Origin: Nannocystis punicea
GTDB lineage: Bacteria; Myxococcota_A; Polyangia; Nannocystales; Nannocystaceae
NCBI RefSeq assembly: GCF_026965555.1
Contig: NZ_CP114040.1
Span: 1 to 64,000, forward strand
Reading direction: 5' to 3'
DNA: 64,000 bases
Within the stretch, counting starts at the first letter, position 1; each line of letters opens with the position of its first letter. The notes below the pieces were generated by a model, which did not search any database, was not told where the DNA came from, and saw only the letters and a list, made by a program, of their open reading frames with translations. This document shows positions 9,501 to 17,279 of this stretch, in pieces. The position numbers and the translations under genes are program-made.

Positions 9501-11312
9501 TTCGTACTCGAAGTGGAAGCTGAGGCCCGTGCGAAGGGTGTGGCGGACGAGGCGGTGCAGATGATAGGCGTAGCGGGTCGAGTGACCGAGGGCGTCGACG
9601 ACTTCGACGAGGTCGCCGTCCGGCGAGTAGCGGTACTCGACGTGGCGGACGAGGCCCTGGTGCTCGGGGTGCGGGGCGAAGACGCGGAGCAGGCGCGAGT
9701 TGCGGTCGTAGACGAGGCGGAACTCGCGGCCGGCACTGTCGCGGACGCCGGTGAGGCGCGCGCGCTCGTCGTACTCGAGGGCGATCCGGTGACCGGCGAG
9801 TGTGCGGATCGCCAGCAGGCGCGCGGTCCCACGCTCGGGTGAGGTGTCCCCGGGGACAGGGGAAAAGTCATGCAGGCGGCCCACGGTGTCCTCGATCGTG
9901 TAACGGCCGCGGCCGTGGCCGACGAGGGTCAGGCGGTTGTGCGGGTCGAACTTTTGCAGCGGGCGGGTGAGGTCAATGCCGCGGTCGAACTCGAAGCAAA
10001 TCTCGCGGCCGTCCTCGGCGCGGTAGACGATTTGGTGGTTCTCGAGCCACACGGCCTGATCGAGGCTGTGCGACCAGCCGTGGCCGATCACCGAGTCGCG
10101 GGCGCTCCAGGTGGAGCTGTAGTTGCGCTCGAAGGCGAAGCCGAGCGGGCCGGTCAGCTCGAGGTCGATGTCGTCGGTGATGACGCGGCCGGCGATGACG
10201 TCGACCGGGTGGCCCGTGAGGAAGCAGAAGCCCTTGTGCAGGGCGTTGCTCAGCCGGCCGGGCTTGAAGTTGCGATTGACCCATGCGTGCAGCTTGTCGG
10301 CGAGGAGCCTGTTGCGGACCCGGGCCTTGAGACCGCGGCCGAGCTTTCCGAGGGCGTTGAGCGAGGTTCGCCACGGGGGCATCGGGAAGCCGCCGATCAG
10401 GACGTTCGGCGAGCCGGTGATGATCGCGCCGAAGCACGGCGGGGTGCCTGGGTCCTTGCCCATCACGAGGCGGGCCGCGAGCGCGACGGCGTCGGCGACG
10501 GTCTGGGCGGCCTGCACGGTCGCCGAGAGGGCCTGGCCGGCGCTGACCTCGGCCATCGACGCGGCCATGGCCTCGTCTCCCGCGGCCGCGTGCTCGAGAC
10601 TCTCCTGCTCGCTCTGCACGGACTGCTGGCGCTGGACGATGGCCGAGGCGGCGCCGAGGGCGAGCGGGAGGCTGGTGAGCGCGCCGATGGCGATCTTGGT
10701 GGCGAGGCCGGGCGGAGACGCTGGTGGCGTCGGGGCCTGACAGTGACGCGTGATGTCGAGCATCCGTGCGGCCCTGGCGCCGCCGATGAACACCTTGCTC
10801 GAGCCGGTCATCACCTCGAAGGGCGGCGCCAGCGATCCGCAGGTGACCGACATGCCGAGGTCGCCGGCGCGCGCGGCCGGGACGCCGTTGATGAGCACCG
10901 AGGCGCAGCCGCCGAGCATGACGGGGCCGAAGCTCGGGAGCGGCGTCGGCATCGCCGGCGGATGCGAGTGCAGGTGCGGCGTGCCGAGGTGCAGCGCGGT
11001 GAGGGTCGCGGCAGGCAGCGGCGGGACGAGGTTGGCGAGCGGCGCGGTCGCCACGGCAAAGCCCGCGTTGACGAGGTCGACCGGCATCTGCAGCAGCGCG
11101 AGCGAACCGCCGATGAGGCGCGTGGCGGTGGCAAGCGGCGTCTCGTTCGCGCGCTGCTTCTCCTCGGCCTCGGTCTCGGGCGACCTGAACGGGGCGGCCT
11201 TCTCGGCGATTACGCTCCCCAGGGCGCTCTCGAGGATGCTGTCCGTGACGTCCGCGGGGAAGCTGCCTGCGGTGTCGGTTCCTGGCCGGACCTTGCCGCC
11301 GACGATCAGCAT
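6573..11312 (-). CDS. PAAR-RHS polymorphic toxin (type VI effector)
   Basis: A 1579-residue effector. Residues about 100-330 contain PAAR-like tip segments (LHLGTPHLHSHPPAMPTPLP..., SVLINGVPAARAGD, and a second ITGSPNVLIGGFPMPP), which should sharpen the VgrG spike. A DUF6531-type start (CFLTGHPVDVIAGRV) leads into many RHS/YD repeats (e.g. YEYDARGN, YRWTAGGSLAEVRRPDG) that build a cocoon around the toxin. The conserved core end reads GLYYNRFRYYDPGAGQYIS followed by DPIGLQGG and DPLGLEK, where self-cleavage usually occurs. After it comes a 157-residue tail (bases 6573-7046) beginning TYCRAAKRWRSETG, with a GHGINPSSAIPPNSNA segment; I cannot assign it to a toxin family. The start overlaps the upstream gene by 7 nt, and candidate immunity genes follow. 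Target cell damage type is unknown. Confidence 0.9.
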   Translation of the reverse strand: MLIVGGKVRPGTDTAGSFPADVTDSILESALGSVIAEKAAPFRSPETEAEEKQRANETPLATATRLIGGSLALLQMPVDLVNAGFAVATAPLANLVPPLPAATLTALHLGTPHLHSHPPAMPTPLPSFGPVMLGGCASVLINGVPAARAGDLGMSVTCGSLAPPFEVMTGSSKVFIGGARAARMLDITRHCQAPTPPASPPGLATKIAIGALTSLPLALGAASAIVQRQQSVQSEQESLEHAAAGDEAMAASMAEVSAGQALSATVQAAQTVADAVALAARLVMGKDPGTPPCFGAIITGSPNVLIGGFPMPPWRTSLNALGKLGRGLKARVRNRLLADKLHAWVNRNFKPGRLSNALHKGFCFLTGHPVDVIAGRVITDDIDLELTGPLGFAFERNYSSTWSARDSVIGHGWSHSLDQAVWLENHQIVYRAEDGREICFEFDRGIDLTRPLQKFDPHNRLTLVGHGRGRYTIEDTVGRLHDFSPVPGDTSPERGTARLLAIRTLAGHRIALEYDERARLTGVRDSAGREFRLVYDRNSRLLRVFAPHPEHQGLVRHVEYRYSPDGDLVEVVDALGHSTRYAYHLHRLVRHTLRTGLSFHFEYESANPEAACIHTWGDGDIYDHTLVYDKDRRVTVVTNSCKESTIYAAGGRGEVVKITDPRGGVTRFEYDEHLRKTADIDPLGHATRYEYDARGNCTRVVSPDGAELRVEYTAAGLPIAAIGPMGGRWRYTYDDKQRLATRTDPLGQTTAYTYEGLHLAAVTDSAGRTVRLVHNTVGDLIRAHLPDNTTLAWTHDLRGRVVTLTDVRGNTERRRHDLLDRLVAVDLPDTARQILEYDPEGHVTRFRDHHREIRMTHVGMGRLATRTEAGTSVRYSYDTEGRLRQITNEAGAVYSFELDPAGDIKAECGFDGIRRIYQRDLAGRVTEVFRASGLRSTYALDPVGRITAIFHTDGSSDTFAYRTDGEMIEAVRQEPGAEPVVVRVERDLLGRVEREIQGEHWIAQSFGWDGLRRRMRSSLGALVQISRDAMGAVTRLEAGGRAWAADFVRAAGGLEQRRELPGGISSHWHHDRLGLPLEHTIQHVTPAALTTSGRTFAYRKRKYTWDPAVRLRRVDDLYCGPVDYEHDERGFLVSSTYPEGHIDLRLPDAAGNLFRDYERAGRTYGPAGQLLAEGGATYECDREGNLVKRTDPDGRVWTYRWTAGGSLAEVRRPDGETVAFTYDALGRRTSKTFRGKRTRWIWDGDAPLHEWTAPEGAGDPPALSPPDLDEERWTPRVSPYSLEYRPPRTTEAEVLTWLFEPESFTPVARLTSHEREGTSLIADHLGTPVAAFSALGRPVWAAELDIHGAVRELDGDRHFCPFRYPGQYEDLETGLYYNRFRYYDPGAGQYISQDPIGLQGGLSLCAYVADPLVSFDPLGLEKTYCRAAKRWRSETGRFVKRPDDPAELVRRMQVMINGKPAIKGSIDFHSLIEWNRTMSDWNPSSPGNLWTPNPLKFPTGGFRFDKRASNGSRYESHGHGINPSSAIPPNSNAALGPTTTISRVESGSGALLTEQGTWSRKDRVVDANAIHIPLKHSPY

Positions 11313-12517
11313 GGCCGGGTCTCCTGCCTGGGCGGCCGGATGGCCGCAGGTGCTTCGAGACAGATCCCACGGCGCGCGTGCTCCAGACGCCCCAGGACGC
11401 TGCGAAAGCGCTTCGGGTAGTCGATCGCGCGACAGAGCTCCGTGGCCGCGTTCCAGATCTGCACGGCCTCGTCCCCCGCGCCCTGGACCAGGCGGCAGGC
11501 GCCGATCGACTCCTGCACGTCGGCTTTCGTGTGGGGACGGAGCAGCTTGCCGGCGATCGCATCGGCGAGGCGGTAGTAACCCTCGGCGTCGGTGAACTGA
11601 TTGAGCGAAAAGCAGGTGTCGGCGAGGTCGACCGCGATCTGCAAGGTCACGGGGAACGCCAGATCGGAGGCGACGGCAAGGAGGGCTGTCTCGTATGTCA
11701 GGCGCGCTCCCGCCATGTCACCGCGGGCGCGCTGGATGTCGGCGGCGCCGGCGAGCGCGAGGGCCTGGAGCGGCGGATCGCGGCGCAGGGCATAGAACTG
11801 AGCGCAGCCGCGAAACTTCTGATCGGCGTCTCCGAGGCGTCCGTGGCCGAGGTCGAGGTAGGCCAGCTCCATCAGCGCCTGGACGCGCGCCTCGATGGGT
11901 CGCTCGGCGTCCTGGGCGGCAGCAGCGGTTGCAGCGACGGCGCCCTCGGCCGGAAAGTCGAGGCTGTAAGCGAGGACATGTTCGTCGGGCCAGGATTCTG
12001 CGAGCTTGAAGCTCATGGGCGCGGTGCGGTCATCCCGGAGGACGAGGCGCAGGCGGGCGTCGTGAGGCATGCGCAGAAGCGGCACGGCGAGCTCCGTGGA
12101 AAAGTCGCGGGGCAGCTCGGTGGGGCACAGGGACCAGACGAGCCGATGATCGCCGGGCGGGAGCAGTCGGAGGGCGTGATCGAGGAGCGCCTGCATGCGC
12201 ACGACGAGCGGGCTCCCGCGTTCGTGCGCGCGGGCAGGAAGCGGCGGGAGCGTGGCCGAGGATCCGAGCTGCTCGACCAGCGCCGCTTGCTGGAGCTGGA
12301 GGTTCCTGGCGACACAGTCGACGAACTCGGCCACGGTACATGCGGGGTCGGTGAAGTTGAGAAACAGATCGGACTCGGACCGCTCGTCGAGGTGGGCGAG
12401 GAGCTGGGCGATGTGGAGCGACTCGACGTCGGTGCATGCCACCACCAGGACGCCCGGGAGGTCGCGCTCGACGAAGGCGGCCAGGAGGGACTCGAGCTCG
12501 GCGAGGATGGGCAGCAT
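11306..12517 (-). CDS. TPR-like accessory protein of the VgrG-RHS unit
   Basis: A 403-residue cytoplasmic protein. The first ~190 residues are an alpha/beta region (LPGVLVVACTDVESLHIAQLLAHL; later HRLVWSLCPTEL and DARLRLVLRDD) that resembles an ATPase-like core without any visible Walker motif. The rest, about 215-370, is made of helical pairs of tetratricopeptide type (ALMELAYLDLGHGRLGDA, ALALAGAADIQRARGDMAGA, TDAEGYYRLADAIAG). It lies 7 nt after vgrG and overlaps the RHS start by 7 nt, so it is translationally coupled to the toxin. Genes at this position usually encode chaperones or adaptors that load an effector on VgrG (DUF4123, DUF2169 and similar); this one belongs to none of those by eye. 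Loading factor is therefore inferred. Confidence 0.6.
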   Translation of the reverse strand: MLPILAELESLLAAFVERDLPGVLVVACTDVESLHIAQLLAHLDERSESDLFLNFTDPACTVAEFVDCVARNLQLQQAALVEQLGSSATLPPLPARAHERGSPLVVRMQALLDHALRLLPPGDHRLVWSLCPTELPRDFSTELAVPLLRMPHDARLRLVLRDDRTAPMSFKLAESWPDEHVLAYSLDFPAEGAVAATAAAAQDAERPIEARVQALMELAYLDLGHGRLGDADQKFRGCAQFYALRRDPPLQALALAGAADIQRARGDMAGARLTYETALLAVASDLAFPVTLQIAVDLADTCFSLNQFTDAEGYYRLADAIAGKLLRPHTKADVQESIGACRLVQGAGDEAVQIWNAATELCRAIDYPKRFRSVLGRLEHARRGICLEAPAAIRPPRQETRPC

Positions 12518-12524
12518 GGCGACC

Positions 12525-14780
12525 TCAGTTGAGCTTGATCATCGCGCCACAGAGCTCGTGGATGCCCACGGCGGCACTCGTGATCTTGGGGGATGAGACG
12601 GTGATGCCGCCGGGCTCGATCGTGATGCTGCTCGTGCCGACGCTCAGGACGATCTTCTCGGTGGCGTTGAGGGAGAGCGCCGCGCCGTTGATGTGAATGG
12701 CCTGCGGACTCGAGACGCTGACCTCGTCCGGAGCACTGATCGCTACCCGCGTCGTGCTCGAGGTGATGTTCACGTCGGTGTGCCCCGAGAGGAAGAGTGT
12801 CTCGCTCTCGGCGACGAGGCTGGCGCGGGTCCTGGCGGTGAGGGACAGGGCGCTGGCGCGCGACACGAGCGAGACGTCCGCGTTGCCGACGACGTCGACG
12901 TTGCTGGTGACCGACTCGAGCTTGATGTCCTTTTGGACAGTCGCGGTGTGGGAGCCGGCCTCCACGGCGAGCATGCTGTTGCCGGCCTCGACCGTGACGG
13001 TATGGTCGCCGTGGATGGTGGTCGTGCTCCGCCCGGCGGCGATTGTCCTGTGTTCGTCGCCCTCGGCGACGGTGAGCGAGCGGTTGCCGGTGACGGCGAT
13101 GGACTGGTTGCCGCCGATCGAGAAGGTCTGGTCGGCGGTGACGTTGAAGGTCTGGCTGTGGCCGATCGTGCGGGTGTTGTCGTGGAGGACGACCTCGTTC
13201 AGGTCGCGCTGGGCGTGGATGAAGAGCTCCTCGCTACCCCTGGCGTCCTCGAAGCGCAGCTCGTTGAAGCCGCCGCCGCCGGGCGTGCTCTCGGTCCTGA
13301 GGGTGCTCTTGCTCCGCTGCTCGGGGAGCGGGTACGGTGGTTGCTGCAGCGCGTTGTAGACGCAACCGGTGACCAGCGGGCGATCGGGATCGCCGTCGAC
13401 GAACTCGACGAGAACCTCCATGCCGACGCGCGGGAGGAACATGCCGCCCCACCCCGTCCCGGCGAGCGACTGCGCGACGCGAATCCAGCAAGACGCCGTG
13501 TCGTCGGGCGGCGAGCGGCGGTCCCAGTGAAAGCGCACCTTGATGCGGCCGTGCTCGTCGGTGTGGATCTCCTCGCGCGGCGGGCCGACGACGATCGAGG
13601 TGTGCGGGCCGAACACGCGCGGGCGCGGCGGAGCGGTTTGGGCGCGGTACGGGGTCTTCGCGCGGATGCACTCGAAGGTGTTGACGTAGCGGGTCGTCTG
13701 CGTGGAGGCAGGTGTGAACTGTTCCTCGTCGGGGGCGTCGCCGCGGTGGGTGACGCGGATGAGCAGGTAATCGCCATCGAGGTCCGGACGCGGGAGGCGA
13801 CGCAGCGTGACGACGTGGCCGGGGAGCATCTCGACGACGTCGCTCTCGCCTGCGCCGAGGTCGTTCAGGGCCGTGCGCGCCTCGAGATGGCGGCGGGCCC
13901 GTGCGTCGCCGTCGTCGCGGTGGAGCCGCCGCTCGTCGTGGAGGAACCGGGCGCGCTGCCGGTTGCGTGCGTCGGGGACAGTGCTGGACCGCTCGTAGGG
14001 GCCGGAAGCCGTGTCTTGCCAGTTCCAGTCGCGACACGTGAGGGCGTTGGTCTGGAGACGCCTACGCCAGTCGAAGGACGCGAGCGACTGACAGACCGCG
14101 GTCCCGGTGTCCCTGGCGACGAGCGGCACATCTGGCATCGGGTGACTGAGAATTGGGGAGTTGGTCGTGCTGTCGACCAGGACGAGGGCCTCAGCCGCCT
14201 CGCCCTGCCCGTGGGTGAAGTAGTAGACGAACCCTTCCTCGTGCATGAGGCGCGCGGCGAAGTCGAGATCCGACTCGCGGTACTGGACGCAGTACTCGCG
14301 CGGCGAACAGGCGGCCTCGTCGAGGCGCATCTCGAGTGCGCACCCGAGCTCGCGGAGGGGCGACTGCAGGACCTCGCGGAGGATCTGCGGGACGGTCCTC
14401 TCCTGCCAGAAGCGCGTGTCCGTCTGTTGAGCCAGGAGCCCGAACGCGGGCGCCACTTCGACTCGCACGCGAAGCCGCTCGGCGAAGATGCCGAGCATCC
14501 GGACGTGGGTGACGAGCCCGTGGACGACGCGACCCTCCCCGGCGCGGCGGATCTCCAGCGTGCAACGGGCGCCCAGGAGCTGCGTGGTGTCGACCCCGAC
14601 GTCGGCGGTGACGAGCTCGATCGAGAGCGAATAGGGCTCGGATAGCGCCTCGCGGAGCTCGAAGCTGCGGACGTGCCAGTCGGCAGCGGGGCCGTCGTCG
14701 CAGACGAAAGAGAACTCGACCGGCGCCAGGAGGTACTGACCGGCGAGCGCGACTTGGAGGTCCAGACTCGGTGATAACAT
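12525..14780 (-). CDS. vgrG: type VI secretion spike protein VgrG
   Basis: A 751-residue VgrG/Tssi protein forming the trimeric needle tip of a type VI system. The N-terminal half has the gp27-like fold markers (WHVRSFELREALSEPYSLSIEL; QYRESDLDFAARLMHEEGFVYYF). The gp5-like OB domain follows (EIHTDEHGRIKVRFHWDRRS; SCWIRVAQSLAGTGWGGMF; PRVGMEVLVEFVDGDPDRP). The tail is a beta-helix of short repeats such as GNQSIAVTGNRSLTV. The start was set at ATG 14780 (MLSPSLDLQ), because the 25 upstream residues in frame do not match the family. There is no separate C-terminal effector domain, so its cargo is probably the RHS protein encoded two genes downstream. Confidence 0.93.
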   Translation of the reverse strand: MLSPSLDLQVALAGQYLLAPVEFSFVCDDGPAADWHVRSFELREALSEPYSLSIELVTADVGVDTTQLLGARCTLEIRRAGEGRVVHGLVTHVRMLGIFAERLRVRVEVAPAFGLLAQQTDTRFWQERTVPQILREVLQSPLRELGCALEMRLDEAACSPREYCVQYRESDLDFAARLMHEEGFVYYFTHGQGEAAEALVLVDSTTNSPILSHPMPDVPLVARDTGTAVCQSLASFDWRRRLQTNALTCRDWNWQDTASGPYERSSTVPDARNRQRARFLHDERRLHRDDGDARARRHLEARTALNDLGAGESDVVEMLPGHVVTLRRLPRPDLDGDYLLIRVTHRGDAPDEEQFTPASTQTTRYVNTFECIRAKTPYRAQTAPPRPRVFGPHTSIVVGPPREEIHTDEHGRIKVRFHWDRRSPPDDTASCWIRVAQSLAGTGWGGMFLPRVGMEVLVEFVDGDPDRPLVTGCVYNALQQPPYPLPEQRSKSTLRTESTPGGGGFNELRFEDARGSEELFIHAQRDLNEVVLHDNTRTIGHSQTFNVTADQTFSIGGNQSIAVTGNRSLTVAEGDEHRTIAAGRSTTTIHGDHTVTVEAGNSMLAVEAGSHTATVQKDIKLESVTSNVDVVGNADVSLVSRASALSLTARTRASLVAESETLFLSGHTDVNITSSTTRVAISAPDEVSVSSPQAIHINGAALSLNATEKIVLSVGTSSITIEPGGITVSSPKITSAAVGIHELCGAMIKLN

Positions 14781-14939
14781 CGTGGAGCTCGAGTGGGAGG
14801 GAGAGCGCGTGCAAGTGCGCATGACCGCGGAGTGCAAGGCCCGCGCCGGGCTCAAGAGGCCGATTCAGGGGACCTGACGGCCACTGCTCGGCAAGTCCGG
14901 TTGGGTACCCAAGCCCGGTTGGGCCCTGGGGCTTTGGCA

Positions 14940-15659
14940 TTACCGATTGGATGCGGGACCGCGGAGGAGCGCGAGGAGGGGTTCGGCCTCGTCGTCTGTG
15001 AGCGTGTACTTCGGCAGGGTGCGATAGAGGCGCTCGAGCTCGCCGGTGCAGGTCGGAGCGGGGTCGGTCGCGGGGTCGACGTCGGTCTCGCGGAGTGAGC
15101 CCTCGGCGAGCGCGAGGCCGAGCCGGCCCTGACAGGAGCAGGGATTTCCGGGGTCGAAGTGCTCGCAGTGGGGCCCGAGCCTGTGCTCGAGCGGCTGGCG
15201 GGCCCGGGCGCGCAGCGTGGCGAGGTTGCCCGCGTGCGTGCGGAGGATCCGGGAGACTGTCTCATCGGACAGGCCCATGACGTGTCGCAAGACGAACGCG
15301 CAGCGCGGGGTCTCGGCGATTGAGTGCAGGACAGCGGTGAAACAGACGCGACGCATGGCGCCCGCGAGGGCGGCTGTTCGGGCCGGGTCATCCGCGAGAT
15401 CAGGGGGCAGGTTCCGGGTTTCCTCGCCGCTCCACACCGCGGGGAGCGTCTCGGTGACCGGACGCGCGCGTGTCCCCCGGCGGGCGATGATGTCGCGCAC
15501 AAGTCGGAGCAGCTCTTCGGAGCGGACCGACTCGGCGCCGATCGGGACGCTGTCCACCGCGAATCGCACGACTTCGAGCGCATCGGAGCGACTACCGAGG
15601 ACGTAGGCGGCGAGGGTGAACGCCTGGTCGAGATCGGACCGGAGATCAGTGGAGCTCAT
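14940..15659 (-). CDS. ECF-like sigma-70 family protein
   Basis: A 239-residue protein. The N-terminal part (DLDQAFTLAAYVLGSRSDALEVVRFAVD) matches the start of sigma region 2, and RCAFVLRHVMGLSDETVSRI followed by a second recognition-like helix (THAGNLATLRARARQPLEHR) fits region 4 of ECF sigma factors. An added C-terminal segment has CEHFDPGNPCSCQGR, a small Cys/His cluster that might bind zinc, and an acidic tail. Its start overlaps the Crp/Fnr gene by 14 nt and has a good ribosome site (GGAGGAG 5 nt before the ATG), so the two regulators are co-translated. About 160 nt separate it from vgrG. It probably directs expression of the VgrG-RHS unit, though that is inferred from location. Confidence 0.7.
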   Translation of the reverse strand: MSSTDLRSDLDQAFTLAAYVLGSRSDALEVVRFAVDSVPIGAESVRSEELLRLVRDIIARRGTRARPVTETLPAVWSGEETRNLPPDLADDPARTAALAGAMRRVCFTAVLHSIAETPRCAFVLRHVMGLSDETVSRILRTHAGNLATLRARARQPLEHRLGPHCEHFDPGNPCSCQGRLGLALAEGSLRETDVDPATDPAPTCTGELERLYRTLPKYTLTDDEAEPLLALLRGPASNR

Positions 15660-16350
15660 GGGACTCCTCCCCGGTGTGAAGGAAGCGGGCCGCAGCGTCG
15701 GGGTCGATGATCTGCGCGTGACCGTCGGCGATGATCACACCGGCGTCGGCGAGCTTCTCGATGGCCTCGTACATGGCGATCCGCGAGCTGCCGACGTAAT
15801 CCGCGAGCTCGGCCATCGACAGCGCCGGAGCGATCTGCAGCCGGCCACGGCGATGCGGATGGCGAGTGGCGAGCTCGAGCAACGCGCTGGCGGTGCGCTC
15901 GACGAGCGGGGCGCGGAGACGAAGGACGAGCCGGGACTCGGCGCTGCGAAGCCTCGCGCCGACGAGGTCGAACAGCCGGGCACGGATCCGGGCGTCGGCG
16001 ACGACGAGCATGGCGAGCGCGGATCGGGGGAACGCGAGGAGCTTGCAGGGCATCGCTGCCTCGGCGAAGGTCTCCCGGGGCATGTCCGAGAGGACACATT
16101 CCTCGCCGAAGCACTGCCGGGCGCCGTGGTACCCGACCGTGATGGCGCCGCGCGCCGTGGGCTGGTAGCGGCGGACCCGGCCGCCGATGACCGCATAGGC
16201 GCTGTCGGAGGCGTCGCCGGGAGCGTAGATGGTGGAGCCCCGCGGGAACTCCATGCAGGCGGACACGGCAGCGAGCTGGCGGAGGCGGCGAGCCTCGAGG
16301 CCCTCGAACAGCGGTTGTTTCCGCAGGTACCAGAGAATCGGGTCAATCAC
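15646..16350 (-). CDS. Crp/Fnr family transcriptional regulator
   Basis: A 234-residue regulator. Residues 1-125 form a cyclic-nucleotide-binding type beta-roll (LFEGLEARRLRQLAAVSACMEF; GSTIYAPGDASDSAYAVIGG; RQCFGEECVLSDMPR), then the long dimer helix, and a C-terminal winged helix with recognition part MAELADYVGSSRIAMYEAIEKLADAGVI. The FGE-like strand is kept, but the usual Arg-Thr/Ser cAMP pocket (RTATVRA) reads PRETFAEA, so the ligand may be something other than cAMP. The start is GTG 16350 with GGAGG 4 nt upstream. It heads the minus-strand type VI unit and is divergent from the MerR-like gene; the interrupted palindrome at 16482-16512 could be its operator. Confidence 0.87.
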   Translation of the reverse strand: MIDPILWYLRKQPLFEGLEARRLRQLAAVSACMEFPRGSTIYAPGDASDSAYAVIGGRVRRYQPTARGAITVGYHGARQCFGEECVLSDMPRETFAEAAMPCKLLAFPRSALAMLVVADARIRARLFDLVGARLRSAESRLVLRLRAPLVERTASALLELATRHPHRRGRLQIAPALSMAELADYVGSSRIAMYEAIEKLADAGVIIADGHAQIIDPDAAARFLHTGEESHELH

Positions 16351-16481
16351 GGGGCCTCCGTGGCGTCGATGGCCTGCGCCACGTCCTGACCAATGGCGCG
16401 CGCCCGACGCGTGGCGCAGGGAGCTGTCCAGCGAGCGTGCATGGGGGTAACAGTGCGGTTTCGAGCGTGTCCATGAGGCAT

Positions 16482-16512
16482 CCTTGATGGCTCAAAATAG
16501 GAACCATTAAGG
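16482..16512. promoter_or_regulatory. interrupted palindrome between divergent regulators
   Basis: CCTTGATGG and CCATTAAGG (8 of 9 positions inverted) are separated by 13 bases in the 234-nt gap between the Crp/Fnr gene and the MerR-like gene. The spacing and position suit an operator for a dimeric regulator, either the Crp/Fnr protein acting on its own unit or the MerR-like protein. The surrounding sequence is locally AT-rich (CTCAAAATAGGAA). No promoter hexamers can be assigned with certainty. Confidence 0.4.
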
Positions 16513-16584
16513 ACCAGAAAAATCCCCCGTCAAGGACTTTCTTTGCTTGTTACCCGGCTCCCCGGGCGGTATCTTGCGCGCGGG

Positions 16585-16965
16585 ATGTTCGAGGACAGCT
16601 GGAAGCCGAAGCCGGTCCCGAAGGACTACGTCCTCGTCGAGGAGCTCTCCGAGGTCGCGGGCGTCGACCGCAAGTCCCTGCTCGAGTGGGGCCGCGCCGG
16701 CCTCCTGCCGAAGCCGCAGAGCAGCCGCGGCCGCGGGATCGTCTCAAAGTGGCCGAGGATCGCGCTCGAGCTGGCCAAGGTCGTCCGCAAGTACCGCGAG
16801 CAGGGCTTCGGCCTGCTGGAGATCCGGCCCTACCTTATCAAGGCATTCGGCGAGCGGATCCTTGAGGTACTGCCCGAACCGACGATCCCGACACGCAAGC
16901 GGGGGCGAAAGCCCCCTGCGCCCTCCGGTTCATCGGTCCCGCGACAGGATAATCCAACTCGCTGA
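16585..16965 (+). CDS. MerR-like DNA-binding protein with AT-hook-like tail
   Basis: A 126-residue protein starting at ATG 16585 (MFEDSWKPKPVPKDY); the frame extends upstream to 16543 but those residues are not typical. The core is a MerR-type winged helix (YVLVEELSEVAGVDRKSLLEWGRAGLLPKP, then a helix ALELAKVVRKYREQGFGLLEIRPYL). The effector domain is missing. The tail TRKRGRKPPAPSG contains an AT-hook-like GRKP core that could grip the minor groove. This compact form resembles the small MerR-like proteins of myxobacteria. It is divergent from the type VI unit and its 3' end touches the IS21 remnant. Target genes are unknown. Confidence 0.6.
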   Translation: MFEDSWKPKPVPKDYVLVEELSEVAGVDRKSLLEWGRAGLLPKPQSSRGRGIVSKWPRIALELAKVVRKYREQGFGLLEIRPYLIKAFGERILEVLPEPTIPTRKRGRKPPAPSGSSVPRQDNPTR

Positions 16966-17279
16966 CTCCATTGCCACCGGGCCGGCAAGTCGTAACGCGA
17001 CAGGGCGCGGGAGCAAGAGCAGGGCCGATGCGGCCCCTCGGAGGATTGTTCGTCTCAAGGCACACCTCTTCGGTGGCGCTCCTGCGAGCGCATGTGTCAG
17101 CACAGTGTTCGACGGCGATCGCCGTTGTCGGGCGCCAGCAGCCGCGGCATGGAGCCGGAGGTCTACGCCTCTTGAAGGCCGGCATTCGGCCGCCGCACGC
17201 GTGGCACGACGAGCGCAACGCCTCGCGTCATGCGGACTGCGGCCGGCGCCTCGCCGTGCTCGCCGGCCGTCCTGGCCGA

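Noticed and set aside
16080..16100. GCATGTCCGAGAGGACACAT as a member of the palindrome family
   Set aside because: It lies inside the conserved coding sequence of the Crp/Fnr gene (the VLSDMPRE stretch) and is explained by the protein.
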